Shown here in pieces: positions 27,196 through 41,600 of a stretch of DNA of 64,000 bases; the first letter of the stretch is position 1; the number at the start of each line of letters is the position of its first letter. This DNA comes from Liolophura sinensis (taxonomy: Eukaryota; Mollusca; Polyplacophora; Chitonida; Chitonidae). The DNA is taken from positions 5,456,001 to 5,520,000 of the forward strand of contig NC_088300.1 of assembly GCF_032854445.1 (NCBI RefSeq). The letters run 5' to 3'. A program made the translations under genes and the position numbers. The notes below the pieces were generated by a model. It worked only from the letters and a program-made list of their open reading frames with translations. It made no database searches and was not told the origin of the DNA.

Positions 27196-27585
27196 ACAAA
27201 TTTCATAGCAGACCTTGGTTAATACTCAAATCATACCGCACGGAAAGCTATTATTGTTGCACAAATTTCATAGCAGACCTTGGTTAATATTCAAATCATA
27301 CCGCACGGAAAGCTATTATTGTTGCACAAATTTCATAGCAGACCTTGGTTAATATTCAAATCATACCGCACGGAAAGCTGTTATTGTTGCACAAATTTCA
27401 TAGCAGACCTTGGTTAATATTCAAATCATACCGCACGGAAAGCTGTTATTGTTGCACAAATTTCATAGCAGACCTTGGTTAATATTCAAATCATACCGCA
27501 CGGAAAGCTATTATTGTTGCACAAATTTCATAGCAGACCTTGGTTAATATTCAAATCATACCGCACGGAAAGCTATAATTGTTGC
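27196..27585. repeat. 65-bp tandem array, six copies
   Basis: Copies start at 27,196, 27,261, 27,326, 27,391, 27,456 and 27,521, each opening ACAAATTTCATAGCAGACC. They are nearly identical (single-base differences such as CTATTATTG versus CTGTTATTG), so the array is young or homogenised. It lies 420 bp past the ERCC2 stop on the minus strand and upstream (in transcript direction) of an AATAAA at 27,184-27,179, so it may be transcribed as part of the ERCC2 3' UTR. Confidence 0.95.
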
Positions 27586-28003
27586 TCTGATATATTCTGT
27601 TCTGTATGGATATTCAACTATGCTCATGTGGAGGTCTCATAATGTAGTGGCTTTGGTGGATCTTCACACATGATGAAGTATAACTGATGAAGATATGTAC
27701 AATGTGTGATGCTTACTGAAATAATCATCTGGATTCAAGCCAATGGCATAGCGAGATAACAATACATACTCATCATTTACATGTACACTACTAAACATTA
27801 CCACAAGCTGTATGTCTAGTGTATATAATATGTATAAACATTTCAACATGGGACATGTATGGCAGAAAGGGATGGCAATTCAAATTCATTACTTTCTGAG
27901 TGCTGTAAGTACAAGGCCAGTCAGGTAGAGTTTATCTTACAACCCTTTTTTCTCTGATAAAGACATTTTTCATAAACATTTACTATTGCACACATATTCC
28001 ACC

Positions 28004-31000
28004 CTACATAACTTGAACTCGAGATTCAATTTTCTTCTGCATTTCTTCAGACTCCAACTGCTCCACAGTGAGCAAGGAAAGTCCAAGCTGATCTTCCTGA
28101 AATACAGCAAACAGAATTATCTGAAAAAATCTTCCTGAAATACATTTATGATAAACTTATCTCATCTTCCTGAATAAGACTAAGCATAAAATTGTATTAG
28201 TTTCCTGAAATACACCAAACATAAATCGTCTTATCTTCAGGAAATACCTCAAACATAAATCTGTTTTACAAGAACAGATGAACTTCAATTTCCAGTACTT
28301 AATGTTTTGAATTCGTTTAGAAAAATTAACACATGGTCAGTGTATACAAAAGCGGATTTCACCCATGAGCATTAGATATCCCACTGATCATATGGCTACC
28401 AAAAAATGGAGATCTTGTCTGCGCACACGTCTCACCTTGCTAAAGGGCTGCGCCATCAGTCGGAGGAACCGTTTGGCTACCTGCACAGCTTCATCTACTG
28501 ATAAGTTACACAAACTGTCCTTCAAATGTTCCTGTATCCACTTGGGAAGTTTCCCACGCTTGTCTGCTCGTGCAAATCTCTGAAATTAACCAAAGGTCAT
28601 ATAGCAATGAAATCTCAAGGTGTTGTGTTACTTCTATGAGAAAGTGTACAGGTATAGAAAAAATATGTAATGCACTATAAAACACCCTTGGGCCGTACAT
28701 ACAGGTACAAAGATACATGTATTATGTTCAAGGCAATGGAAATAATTGAAAAATAGGTCATGGTCAGTGAAAATAAATAGGGTTCAGTTCTTTCCAATGC
28801 CAATGTGTGAAATGTTGTAGAAGTTTGGTAAATCTGGCGGCAAGCATTGAAGAAATAGAGTGGTTGCAAAGATGTGGACAGATAGAATGAGTAATGTAAG
28901 GAAATGATGGATATATTTTAAAAAATGTATGTCAAAGGATAATACAAGAACAACTGTTGGAAATATTCAATCATGTTTTACAGGTTAAGCAAATTACTCA
29001 CCTTGTCAGCAAACACCATGATGCCATAGTCAGTTTTTCCTCGTAGTGCTCTGCCCACACATTGTGCCCCATGTCTCATCGCATCAAATGTCAGGAAATC
29101 ATTCTCTCGGATTTGGAATTGTTCCCGCAGATATTCTAACCTGGCCTGTTTCCAAACAAAACCATTCAGATACAAACGAAAATGATAATTAGTTTTCTTC
29201 ACTTGGAAGATCAGATATATTTTGCAATGCCATGAAAGTTTTGTTACTAGTTTTCCTGTAATTATGCTTTTATTTACAGGCTATTAATTTGTTTTGCGAG
29301 AAAGCTGCGTGTTACAGCTGTAAACTTTGTACACATGTTCATTACCAAATTGTTTGAGCTACCTGCTGGAGTATAAAACTTCAACCACCTGTGACCCACC
29401 TTTTCAGCCATATTGGAGCAGAATGGAAATCTAAAAAAAAAAACTTCTTCTCCAGAAGCACTGATCTGATTATATTTAAAATTGATATGCATGTACAAGA
29501 CTACTGTGGGTATCAGGATTAAAAATTTTATGCAAATCAGTCGAGAAATGTGAAAGCTCGCTACTGGTCGTTTTAGTCACCTGATGACTTGTGGTTGAAT
29601 TCTGAAGAAACAAGATACAAATTAGATGTCGTTTGGATTGCTGAAGACCACCACGGTTTTAGTTTTTTCCTACGATGTATAACTTTTCTTTAAATTGCAA
29701 TTATAGCTCATATTAGTGTCATTTTTCAAATGTCACATGACCGGACACAGTAATAGCTATGTAGCTGAAAATTGGTCAGTAGATAGATCAACCTCAGCGC
29801 TTCATTTCTGACTGCACAGCTACGACCGATAGTTTGGCCATTAAAATGCATATAAAAACATGTTATTTTTATTCATAATCAGCTTGTAAAATTGCAGTAT
29901 CCCCAAAACCAGTAAAAACTTGGCAATTTTAATAGCCAACATATGAAACAGCTTTTAATGTTTCGTGCTGTTTGTTCAGTCACGTGATTTAGCTGCCATT
30001 TTGATTTTCATTGATACACTTAAACCATCTTTTTCCGTATATAAGCTAATGATCTTTCGATGAAACTTTACATGCAACTTTTAGGTGGATCACCGTAACT
30101 ATATTGTACAAAAACTTTTTGCTTGGTATCCAAAATGTGCTGTAACTGCGGCATGCAAAATGGTTACTGCAGAGAGCTGGCTACAGGGGGTGATTCTAAT
30201 TGTCTGGCGACAGGAACAGTAGATCAAAGGCATAATCTCTCTATAGACGTGGCCCAGCACTGCTATTTGAGAGCAATTTTTATTTTCTTTTCACTGTCTT
30301 TCACCATAGCCCCAATGAACATCACCCCTAGCAGTGTCTTGTTCAAATCCAGTTCATTCCTGCCAATCTCTTTTTTTTGGCAATTACCAGGAAATTATTA
30401 GGCACTAGACTACCAGTCCTAGAAGCCTGGGGTTCAAATCCAGTCTTCTCTTTATCTTTCTTTTTTTGGCACATAATATTTAGCAGTGTCATCTTCAAAA
30501 CCTACTAGCAATGCTGAAATAACTCACAAATCAAATACAGTTGCTACTTAACATAATCGAGAATAATAAATGATATGGACTGTACCGTGAAAAGCTGGGG
30601 CATGTTAACGTTGTAATCTTACTGTGACTGAACAAAGCGGGGTGGTGAACGCAGGTCAAATTTTACCAAATTCATTTCGTCTTTAAGTAAAGACACTACG
30701 GCTCATTTGTTGGCAATACGTCAGGTATTGCTGAAATAGAGATCTGCTTTCACGAAGGTACATGCAATTTACTTGTTCGGATAGTTCACTGCCTAATATG
30801 GCTTACCTGTTTTTTTCTTTGTATTAGAAAACCCTGTGGTTCTTTTCAGAAGAGCTTATAACTGATAGATTTGAACAGTCTATGGTGGAGAAAGTGGAAA
30901 ATTTTAAAAAGTGGATACTGAAAGCTCTGTGTACAGATTGCTTTGAAGCCTATAACTGCATGCAGTTCTAGTTTACATTACACTTGCAAGCAATTCGGAT

Positions 31001-34000
31001 TGGCAAGATCGACAGTATGCAAATTTAACCTCAACATCATTGAGAAAAAACTATCACCATGGGAAAAACGGTTTGAATCACATTGGTATTACAGACTGCA
31101 TATGAGTTTATTTATTTATTTATCTGATTGTTGTTTTATGCCATACTCAAGAATATTTCACTCATACAACGGCGGCCAGCAATATGGTGGGGGGAAACCC
31201 ACGACAATACAGCAGGCTGCCAGAAGACCTTCCCAAGGACGGCCTGAGAGGAGATTGGTGTTTGTAACATAATTTATATACATGTACATCGTATATACAC
31301 AAATGCTTTGATGCAAATAAACCACCAACTCATACCAAGCACACGCTACATGCAGTACAAGTACTTGTTCTAAGAATTAATGCAGTGGGGACTACTTCAA
31401 TTGTCAAGCCAAAGAGTGGAATGAGTTGATGGATACTGACATTTAGGCGATTATACAAGTAGCCAATCGTCTCACAGTTCTAATCTGTACTCTTTGGAGA
31501 GTACTTGTTATTGGCCAACAGATTTACGGACTATGACTGATCGGTAGTTACTGGTGTACACGTACAGCTAAGTAGGAAAATTCACAGGGTGTAACACACA
31601 CTGTATGGAGAGTCAAATATTGACTCCACATGAAAACATCATTATGTTCATGGAGACATAACACTACAAAGTGGCTGACTGAAGTAAGCATGTCTTCAGT
31701 TTAGCATGGGAACACTCCAAACTTTCCTATCCTCATTTTGTTAGACCTACATTACATGGCACAAAATGAATGTTTGGTCACAACAGAAATAAAGGCATTC
31801 AAACCTAACAATTAAACAGCCACTCCTTTAATACAGAAGTACAGTGACTCAAAATTGAGAAAGAAAACCCAAGGCAGACATAACATAATTTTTCTTACAG
31901 AATTATTCTTATTCAAAAGTTACAGAGACATACATGAAATATCAACTTATTTTATGGAAGTAAAACACAACCTCACTATTTTCATAAGTAAAGCCATTCA
32001 CACACCTGGTCCTATAAGCATATCCATGTAGATACAAGTACATACAGGTACATCAGGTCTAGAATTCAAACTGCTGCTGATTACATTTAGCACTGGGACA
32101 CACAGGTCCGGGTAAGTCAGGTGCATAAAGGCAATTAATGATAAATCAACACAGAAGAGCAGCCAGTAGATTAGAAACCAAAGAAAACTCTGTCAATCAA
32201 TTTCTCAAACAGAACCAAGAAAGTGATTTCAGTATTTACATGCAGCTGTAACAAGCCGTTTTATAAATATCTTTGTCTGTAGTCCACTGGGCAAATGTTT
32301 GACATTCTATCTTTCATAATGTGCTCTCAACTTAATGAGTGGCTCATTGGAAGACAACGCAAAAGCCTAGGTATTTTGCAGGATGTTGCAGCAGTTGTGA
32401 AGTTATGCTTGTTGAACATGAAAAATACTGAAATGATGCACATGACAACAAAACCTATGCATTTAAGATTGATTTTTTTTTTTTTTGATTGGTGTTTTAC
32501 GCCATACTCAAGAATATTTCACTTATACGACGGCGGCCAGCATTATGGTAGGTGGAAACCGGGCAGAGCCCAGAGGAAACCCACGACCATCTGCAGGTTG
32601 CTGGCAGACCTTCCCACTTACGGCTGGAGAGGAAGCCAGCATGAGTTGGACTTGAACTCATGCATTTAAGAGGACAGTAAGATGTTTTGATTTGTTCACT
32701 GAGATTCAGGTAAATACCTGTTGCACCTGTCAATACATGTATCTCCTGCCAATACAGGTAGTACCTGTCAATAAATTTAGTACTGGTCAATACATGTAGC
32801 CCCTGCCAATACATCTAGTGCCTGTGCTAGATGTATTGGCAGGGGCTACATGTATTGGTAGGTGCTTCCTCTATTGACAGGTACTACATGTATTGGCAGG
32901 TGCTACATGTATTGGCAAGGGCTACATGTATTGATGGGTACTACATGTATTGACATGTGCTACATGTATTGGCAGGGGCTACATGTATTGACCGGTACTA
33001 AATGTATTGACAGGTACTACATGTATTGACAGGTACTACATGTATTGGCAGGTGCTACATGTAGTACCTGTCAATACATGTAGCACCTGCCAATACATGT
33101 ACCACCTATTAATACATGTTGTACCTACCAATACATGTAATACCTGTCAGTACATGTTGTACCTGTCAATACATGTAGTACCTGTCAATACATGTATTAC
33201 CTGTCAACACATGTAGCACTTGTCAATACATGTTGTACCTGTCAATACATGTTGTACCTGTCAATACATGCAGTACCTGTCAATACATGTTGTACCTGTC
33301 AATACATGTTGTACCTGTCAATACATGTAGTACTTGTCAACACATGTAGCACCTGCCAATACATGTAGTACCTGTCAACACATGTTGTACCTACCTTAAG
33401 GATTCTGCTCTGTGTGTAGACATATGGAACTCCAAACATGACAACTGCACGGCCATAATGATGGTCTGAAAACACAAAATCTTACATTTACAGGTTGTAG
33501 TGTTAATGACATCGCAAACTTATAAACCTACTGTTTATCTCTAAACCACACAATAAAATCCCAACTTAAAAAACAAATATTTAATACACATAATTTTTAA
33601 AATATAGGAGTACAGATTTTCAGTTTTCAAACATGTCTGAGGAAAAGGATTTTGTTTCACTGTCAACTTTTCCTTTAAATAAAATACCAACGCTACTGCC
33701 TACATGTATAGACAAGAAGGTTTACCTGGTACTTTCAAAACAAAGAATACAGCTGCTCAGTCATAAATAATTCAAAATAATCTGTTACAACTTATAATTC
33801 ATCAGTGGATGCTCAGTTTTCAAGCCATGCACTCTGACACAAAAGCTAACAGAAAACACTACTTTTTTGTTAAAGGATGCATAAAAAGGTACCATAAAAC
33901 AAAGATTTTTGAGGCATATTTTGTATTTCTGAAGAGCCCCTCCATTTATGCATATTTTTCGTAAATGGTCAGAAATATTCGGTAATGACATCACTAGCGA

Positions 34001-35617
34001 ACATACTGAGAACCAGGTACCAGCTTAACACCCCAATTCACGCCCTCACTTCAACACAGTCTCTTTCTCACTTGCTCCAGCGATGATGTCACCTCAGCTG
34101 GCTACTTTATTTTCAGACTGACCACTGGGGCCTTAGTCTAAGTTATTTTTATGCCCAAAGAAAAGAGTTGGGGAACTTTTTTCTACTTTTATTCAAGTAT
34201 AATATGGAATTGTACAGGTAGTCTGTCTTATCATTTCTGGTACTTGGCAGATAACTTCACACACAGTCAGTAGAACTCCCAATAAACAGTTTTGACAGCA
34301 GACCTTCAGGCCCACTGCACACATGGAACATTTCTCATCTCGAAAATTTTAAAAATCAACACACACACACAAATAAATCAAAAACAAAATCTGAAATCAT
34401 ACTACCCTCAATACATATGGCTCTTCACATTTTCCATCCTTTATTTCAAACCTTCCAAATTCATTCTGAAGTCAAGAATATTTCCTAGTCCAAATCTATG
34501 TGTACTCACCAAAGTCGATTCCCTCTGAGACTTTTCCTCTGGCCACTGACAGCAGGACAGCACCTCTACCATTATCACAAGCCTTCAAAGTAAAATTACA
34601 GCAGACTTAGAAAACAATCTTCTTGCCCTGTATGAATACTTATTAATTAATCATATCAATGTGACATTTGATACCAATGTACCATACATATGTATAGAGT
34701 ACTCACACTGACAATGAATTCCTCCATGACCAACCTGACCATTTCCCGGATTCTGAGAGTTACATTGATTTTAGAAAGGTGTTTTGAGGTTTGCTTGGAA
34801 CAAGGAATGATATCTCTTGGAAAATTGTAAGTTTCAGCACCAAAAATAATACTGTGTGACATTTATTTGCCTCTAAGAATGCGCTTTTGCAGACAAAATT
34901 TTAGGTTATAAGGTATACATTGTCTGGAGTGCAGATGGTATGATGACTGTTTCCTGGAAGTGTTTCCACCTAACATATAACGGTTCTTCATGCTTTTCCT
35001 TCATGGAAACTCTGTCATAGACAAAGAAAAACAAATATTTCCAAATATGAACTTTTCCTGAATGTACATGTAATTTTTTGAAGTCAGCATTAGGTGAGGC
35101 TGGAATTAAGATAGTCTTGATCCCAGGTTGAGATCACATGGTTCCGAGGTTTGTCAGTTTGGGACAACTTGAAGGCACAACTTGTTGGCTCGCTCCCTGC
35201 CTTGGACACATCATTTTCAAGATTTCCCTCACCACCCACCACCCCCACCCCCAACCCAGTGTTCTCAGGTTGTTAAGTTACCAGCTTGTAGTTATTTGGG
35301 GTGAAAACCTGTGCATCACATGTGGGGAAGGTGGTCAACTACATCACAAGACTGATGGTTTACCTTTTTCTTTCCTCCAACGATAGTAGTGACCACTGCT
35401 GTATTAGGGTAAATAGTACTGTTGTAACTCGTGATCATGAAGTAAACATCAAGGAATCATTCATTTTAATATACATGTACATGTAGGTGTCTGTGTTTGA
35501 AGAAAAGCTGCCCTTGAATCTTACCTTTTGGTAATTGAGAAGAGCTAGACTTGTCTCTGCAGCATCTTGAGTCTCTATAAACAACAACTTATGTTTCTGG
35601 ACCTGGTCAATGATGCC
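28004..35617 (-). CDS. ERCC2: ERCC2 coding exons 19-24
   Basis: Exons: 35525-35617, 34510-34582, 33395-33465, 29002-29145, 28436-28579, 28004-28096. They encode residues 556-760: the rest of helicase domain 2 with [33 protein letters not shown] and motif VI, and the C-terminal tail, where XPD binds the p44 subunit. The tail ends IESRVQVM then TAG. Tandem arrays touch the exon 21 donor and the exon 24 acceptor (see repeats). Confidence 0.94.
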
Positions 35618-38600
35618 CTGAAACAAAACTACTGCCGTGTGAAAACAAGTATATTATGGATACAGCCAATCAACATCTTCATTTTCAAAGGTACATTGTA
35701 AGCAGATAAATATAAGGACAGCATATGGTTCCCTTATGTCAGCAAGGGGCATAAATCAACAAATTAGATTTGCAAAACATTCACCATTTTCACATTTTTA
35801 TCAAAAATAATTGAGTATACATCTGTGAAACCAGTGAAGAAGTTTTAGTATTCTATCACTTGCACATACAACCAGTCAGAAATCTGGAAATGCTCAAATT
35901 GTAAGGAAAATTTAGTAAACTTTCTATAATTTCTCAAGAAATGTTAATTTCATTTAGCCAAAAATATATATTGAATTCCAAATGGATCCTTGAAAGTTTT
36001 ATCTCTGCAACATTTCCTCAATACACATATGCACTGAAGACATTGATTTTCTGTGCCTAACATTTCTCTTTTCTTTCATAAAATATGAACATACATAAAA
36101 ATGCATATAAATATGAATATATGCATACATCTCTTAACTACTTCAATTCTTTTTTTGCACATATGACTAACTCAGTGCATTTATTACCTTCACCTAACTA
36201 TGTACATTTAGATACCAGGTGGAGTACTTTATACATTATCAAAGATCTTGTGTGATTATAGTCTGAGAATCTCTTAATATCTACTGCAAAAATAAATCAA
36301 TTTTTGAGAGTTGACTTATATGTGGTAATCAGCACACGTAAATGTAGCCTAATGGAATATCAGTGATCTAAGGCGAAATCATGCTTTAGAGCGAGATTTG
36401 CAGGTTGTCGGATAGACCAGTGTTAACGTGTCAGTTCTATCATTTTGAATTAATTCACACCGAGAAGTAGGATTTTGCATTACATGAACTGTATCTGAAC
36501 CTAACTGTTCTGTATCTATATCCTGATCACTCCCAATGATTTAACTGCGCCAATAAATTTGAAAATCCATTTCACCTCACCCATTTCACCTCACCTCACC
36601 TAAACATGTAACAACACAGGTTTATTCTAAGCTAGCTGTAACCTTTTTATAAAATTATGACCGAAAATAAGACCAACAGAAAAGAGGCAAAAAATGGAAT
36701 TTTGTATGGTAAAAATACATGCACTTTTCACAAAGAGCCAAGCATCTCAGAGCTACAATAATTTACATTTCACAGAAAAAAAAAACAAGCACATCAGATT
36801 TCTACGGGATTTACATAATTTGCATATATTAAAAATAAACACAAATATTGTAAAATCAGATTGGACCACATATCATGCTATTCAGTAAATATCAAATTTC
36901 ATTTTTTGATAATATTTTCTTTTGTCCAAAAAAAAGCCACTAATAACTTCACAGAAACTGCATGGAGAAATTTAAAGAATGACAGGGTTTTGAACTTTCA
37001 TCTGTTTCTGGATCAAGGCATGGGTGTTCCTCAAGAAGAGATGTGAGCACATTCTTTCGTGTTCTGTTGTGTGAGAAAACATAAAGCACACAACTAGACT
37101 CCCCAAGCCAACAAACTTCAGAAAAAGAAAGCAAGAAAAAAAACACGAAATTTTGTCACCGGTAATCTGTATTATGTATTCATCATGGAATCATGTCACA
37201 GGGTGAACATGGTTAAGACCAGGCACCCATGGAAATACTGATGTCTGTCAAGGACACTTGTGTTTTTCTAAAGCTTATTGTTTGATAGCCCCCACACCTA
37301 CCCCCAAGCTGACACAGTCTTAAACACAGACCAGACACAATGGCAGTTAACCAGACAGCTTTTTGTCTAAAAAGAGACTGAAAAAAGTTCACAGTAACAC
37401 CAGCAAGGGAACATTTTTCATGCCTTTGCCAAGGTCAAGGCTGAAAAAGGGGCTTTAAATACTGAGAGAGCATTGAGTGTTGCTCAGGAGTGAAGTGACC
37501 GCTGCGGAGCTGATACCACTATCTGACCAGTCCACTGAATAACTGAGGTACTGAGACCAGCTTTAGACTGACCATTTGGAACTGTCATCTTGTGAATAAG
37601 AACAACAAGGGAACTAAGACCATGGACAACCAAGACTTCAAACCTACCCATGCTCAAGCATTCAGTGAACTCTGTCAAGTTGTAGGCCCAACAGAAATGC
37701 AAGAAATTCTGAACAGCTACAATAAGTGTCCTACTGGAGGTCATGCACACATGAGCAGTCTGTACGGGGCAGTACATCAGCAGAGCTTCTCTCAGTACCA
37801 ACAAGCGGCAGTGCCGGAAGCCACCGACAGCATACTGGCATTGGACATGTACGACCTTTACACAGGTAACTGCTATGATTACCGAGGTGCCGAGGGGTCG
37901 TACTGGTCACAGAGCTGTACCTCACCTGTACAGTATAGCACTGTCAGTGTACACGCCCAACACGCCATTCCTCCAAACTTCCAGCAAAACAGCTTCCAGC
38001 ACCAGACCAGCTCTCCGTACAGCTGTGCTGGTTCCATTGCTCCACACTCAACACCATTCTCCTCCAATCCTAACAACCTGTACGCCAACTATCCAATTCA
38101 GCCTTCCATGAGAACCGCTTCTGTGGCTCCTCCCACGGCTGAGGAAGCAACATCTGCTTCGATTAACCACTGTGGAAGAAGATTGCGGACAGTAAAGCTG
38201 ATCAGATCAGAAACCCACTCAACCCATGAGCCAGTAGATTCCAGGAGATGTCTGATGTCAGGACTTCAGTCTTCTCCTGACCTTAGCCCAGCCGTGAACT
38301 CTGACCTCCATAACCTGACCCCAAACCAACTCACCCCAAGTCGACGGTCCTTAACCAATGAGAGCCTCAACGACAGTGGCTTTGGCTCTGAGCTTGGAAC
38401 ACCACCCCCTTTGAACAAGGAACAGAAAACGGTAAGAGCTTTTTCTTTAACAACAAGGATCCACTTTTACAGAACTTAGTAAATCAACTTTTGGCAACTT
38501 TCCTCGTAGATCATATTATCTTTACATGTCACTAACACTTATAGCCCATGCCTTAACTTACAAACAAGTCACCAGAAATAAGACTAACAAGTCACCAGAA

Positions 38601-41600
38601 ATAAGACTAACAAAGTTTTGTGAAAGTGGACCCGGTAATTTTAACATGTATATTTGTGCAAAAACGTTTCAGAGCCAAGGAATCTTACATTGTAAACTAT
38701 TTTTGCCTTCACATGAGATCGTCACTGTATCTGCATGTAATGTGACACTAATCCTATTCTTCAAGTACTGTCCCTTTTACGTGTTAACATTTGCAAGTAT
38801 CTGAAAACACTGTGGCCAGTGTGGATTGCCAATCATGGAATGATTTTGATTTGGGGTGGCTAATTAAGAAACGATTTTTATAGGCCTGACCAAGCTGGTG
38901 GTACCAGTATTCCCATACACATATAGGCCTAATTGACAGATCAATATAAAGCATTAAGAAAACTTTATGTAACACTATGGCAAATTGTATGGTAAAGAAA
39001 TATTCACAGCATACTCAAAAATCTAAAAAAGCATTTTAAACTTCAGAATAAGAACTAGTCCCATTAGAGACAACTGCTCATTCCACTGTCATTTTAGGAA
39101 GCCTCTTCTAAACCTGTTCTACACCTGACCCCCTCTCCTCTCCTACAGCTACAGTCCTGTCTCATCAGCTCCACAAGCAGTCCGCTATCCTACAGCCTAC
39201 CCTTAACACCGGTTAACAAATCCCTGACACCTGAAAACAAACCTGCAGAGGATGTCAAGCCTATATTGGACATCAAACCATCTAAGAAACGCCCCGCATG
39301 TGACATGCCCATCAACCAACCTAATGGCAAGAAAACTCGGCACAATCAACCTCTCAACAACAACGCTGTCAGCATCATGCAGAGCTGGTATGATTCACAC
39401 AAGCACAATCCTTATCCAACAAAAGAGGAAAAGAAAACGCTAGCCACCATGGGTGGCATCTCTGTTGCTCAAGTCAAGTCCTGGTTTGCCAACAAGAGAA
39501 ACCGAAGCAACAACACCCGTCCCAAGGTCGAGAAGCAGAAAATGGAACAGAAACTTCTCCACATCTGTAAGCAGCTGGCATCCGACAACAAGCGGCCTCA
39601 AGAAACCAATACACTGATCATAAACCAACTGTCTTCTCTCCTGCAAGCTCAGGGAAACTATGTGTAAGGTAACTATCAACTCTGGCCTCTGAGCTCACAT
39701 CAAATATAGTGCTATTATACGTTTGCTGTCACTACATCACACAGGTTTAGTGTATTTCTTATGCTTTGCATCTGATATACCTTCATACAGTCAATGATTT
39801 TTGTTTGCATTTTGTATGGTGATTGTCCCTCTCTTCGGTTTCCTCGTCACTCCTTTGACAGCAAACATACAGAGTTGTTTTGTTGTGTTTGTGTGAGTAT
39901 GGCTGTGTGCTTGAATTGTATGGGAGAACGTCTGTGATAAATTATTAAATCTACACGTGGCCTTCAACACACTCTTTTGTCACACACAGATACTGTCTAG
40001 AAATGTAAAACAATTTTAAACACTGGGATACTCCACGAAGTGCTAGCTATCATCAATGTGGGACATACAGTGAGATGTAAGATCAGTTATTTACCATTAT
40101 TTTGCTTTTGAATGTTTCTTTCTCTGTTTTAACTGATATATGGGCAAATCCACATTAAAGAGGGCATTGATCGAAATTACATAATCTGGATAATGTATTT
40201 GGATCATGTATTTCAATCAGTATCTTGCCCACTTATGCCAAAATGCGAACACCTTTAGCCCTGAAAACTGAGGTTTTTCTATCACACTGGTTCACTGTAC
40301 ATACTCATAGACACTTTCGTCTTTTTCCATCCTAAGCTGTCTGCTGCCACTATATGTATTTTATGAAATTTTACAAGTTTGTTTTTACATGATTGCATGA
40401 ATAGTGCTACTTTTTCATACAATTCATCAATATGACAAATTGTTCTTATTTAGATATATGGTTATTTTATGCATTAGCTTTGTTACCTAGCAATGTTTTG
40501 GAAAGTAAATATACATAATTATATTTATGAGAAAGATTTGTGCGATTTATATGAACTAATTTATTCTTGTTCAGAGTTTGATGTGCTATGAAGTAACTTG
40601 TGAATTTTACAGTTTTGGGGAATGTTTTTAATGTATTTAAATAACTTTTTGTCACTTTTGGTTATAACAGTTTTATCACAAAATAAATTTCTTAAAACCT
40701 GTCTGAAGAACAATCTGTTTGGGTTTCTTTTATTTTATTATACAAAATTTCCAGTAGGTGAAGGTGCTCTTGTACCTCTTGAAACCGAGTGTTTGAATCA
40801 AACCTGCACTGTTTCATCATGGACTTTGATAGTGAAAGTCGTCAGATGTTGTGTGAACTCTTGTGTATCACTGATCTAAATACACATTTGAATACTGTAA
40901 CAAAGGGGCAAAACTGCGTGTACATTCTGTCCCCATACATTATGTCACCTTGTAGAGACACAACACAGACAATGTGTGTTGTAGAAAGTTTCTTGAATAT
41001 AAACTGGCCCCGATAGCACAGTTGGTAGAGCATCCGCTTCGGGAGTAGTAGATCCAGGGTTAAACCTGGGTTGAGTCACATCTAAGACCTTAAAAGAGGA
41101 AGTTGTAACTTGGCATTCAGCATGATGGGGATAGTGCAATGACCGGTTGACCTGTATCAGTATAATGGCTCGGCCGGGCGGCTTACTTGCCTTTGATAAG
41201 GCGTCTCAGTGAAGCAGCACTAGACAAAAGAGTGATGGAAATCCGTCCTGCAACAAGGAGGCACATCGCATGCACTCTAAGGATGCCTTAGTAGTCACAT
41301 GACTCAAAAATTATTAAGTACAATTTTAAGCCCCAAGCACTCACTCACTCATGAATATAAATGTAGGCTATTTCACTAATGTGTCTGCTGTGATAAACTC
41401 TGCCTTGACCTTAGTATGTCTATCAGGTGAAGGAGAAAATGTTACGGGATGGTTTACACTGTCAGCCAGAACACACAAACAAAGAGAAATGACTAATATT
41501 CAGACAGAAGCTGTAATACATGCATACATGTCGTTAAAAAATGCACCCCATGATCAAAAGTAAGAACATGCTCTCTTACCAAACACTGTCCTCCCACAGA

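Noticed and set aside
33007-33216. 69-codon Cys/Tyr-rich frame
   Set aside because: It is translated minisatellite in ERCC2 intron 21.
41007-41083. Possible functional tRNA gene (CGG-like anticodon arm)
   Set aside because: The tRNA-like part is continuous with a SINE body, has a mutated B box and sits between target duplications, so it is a SINE head.
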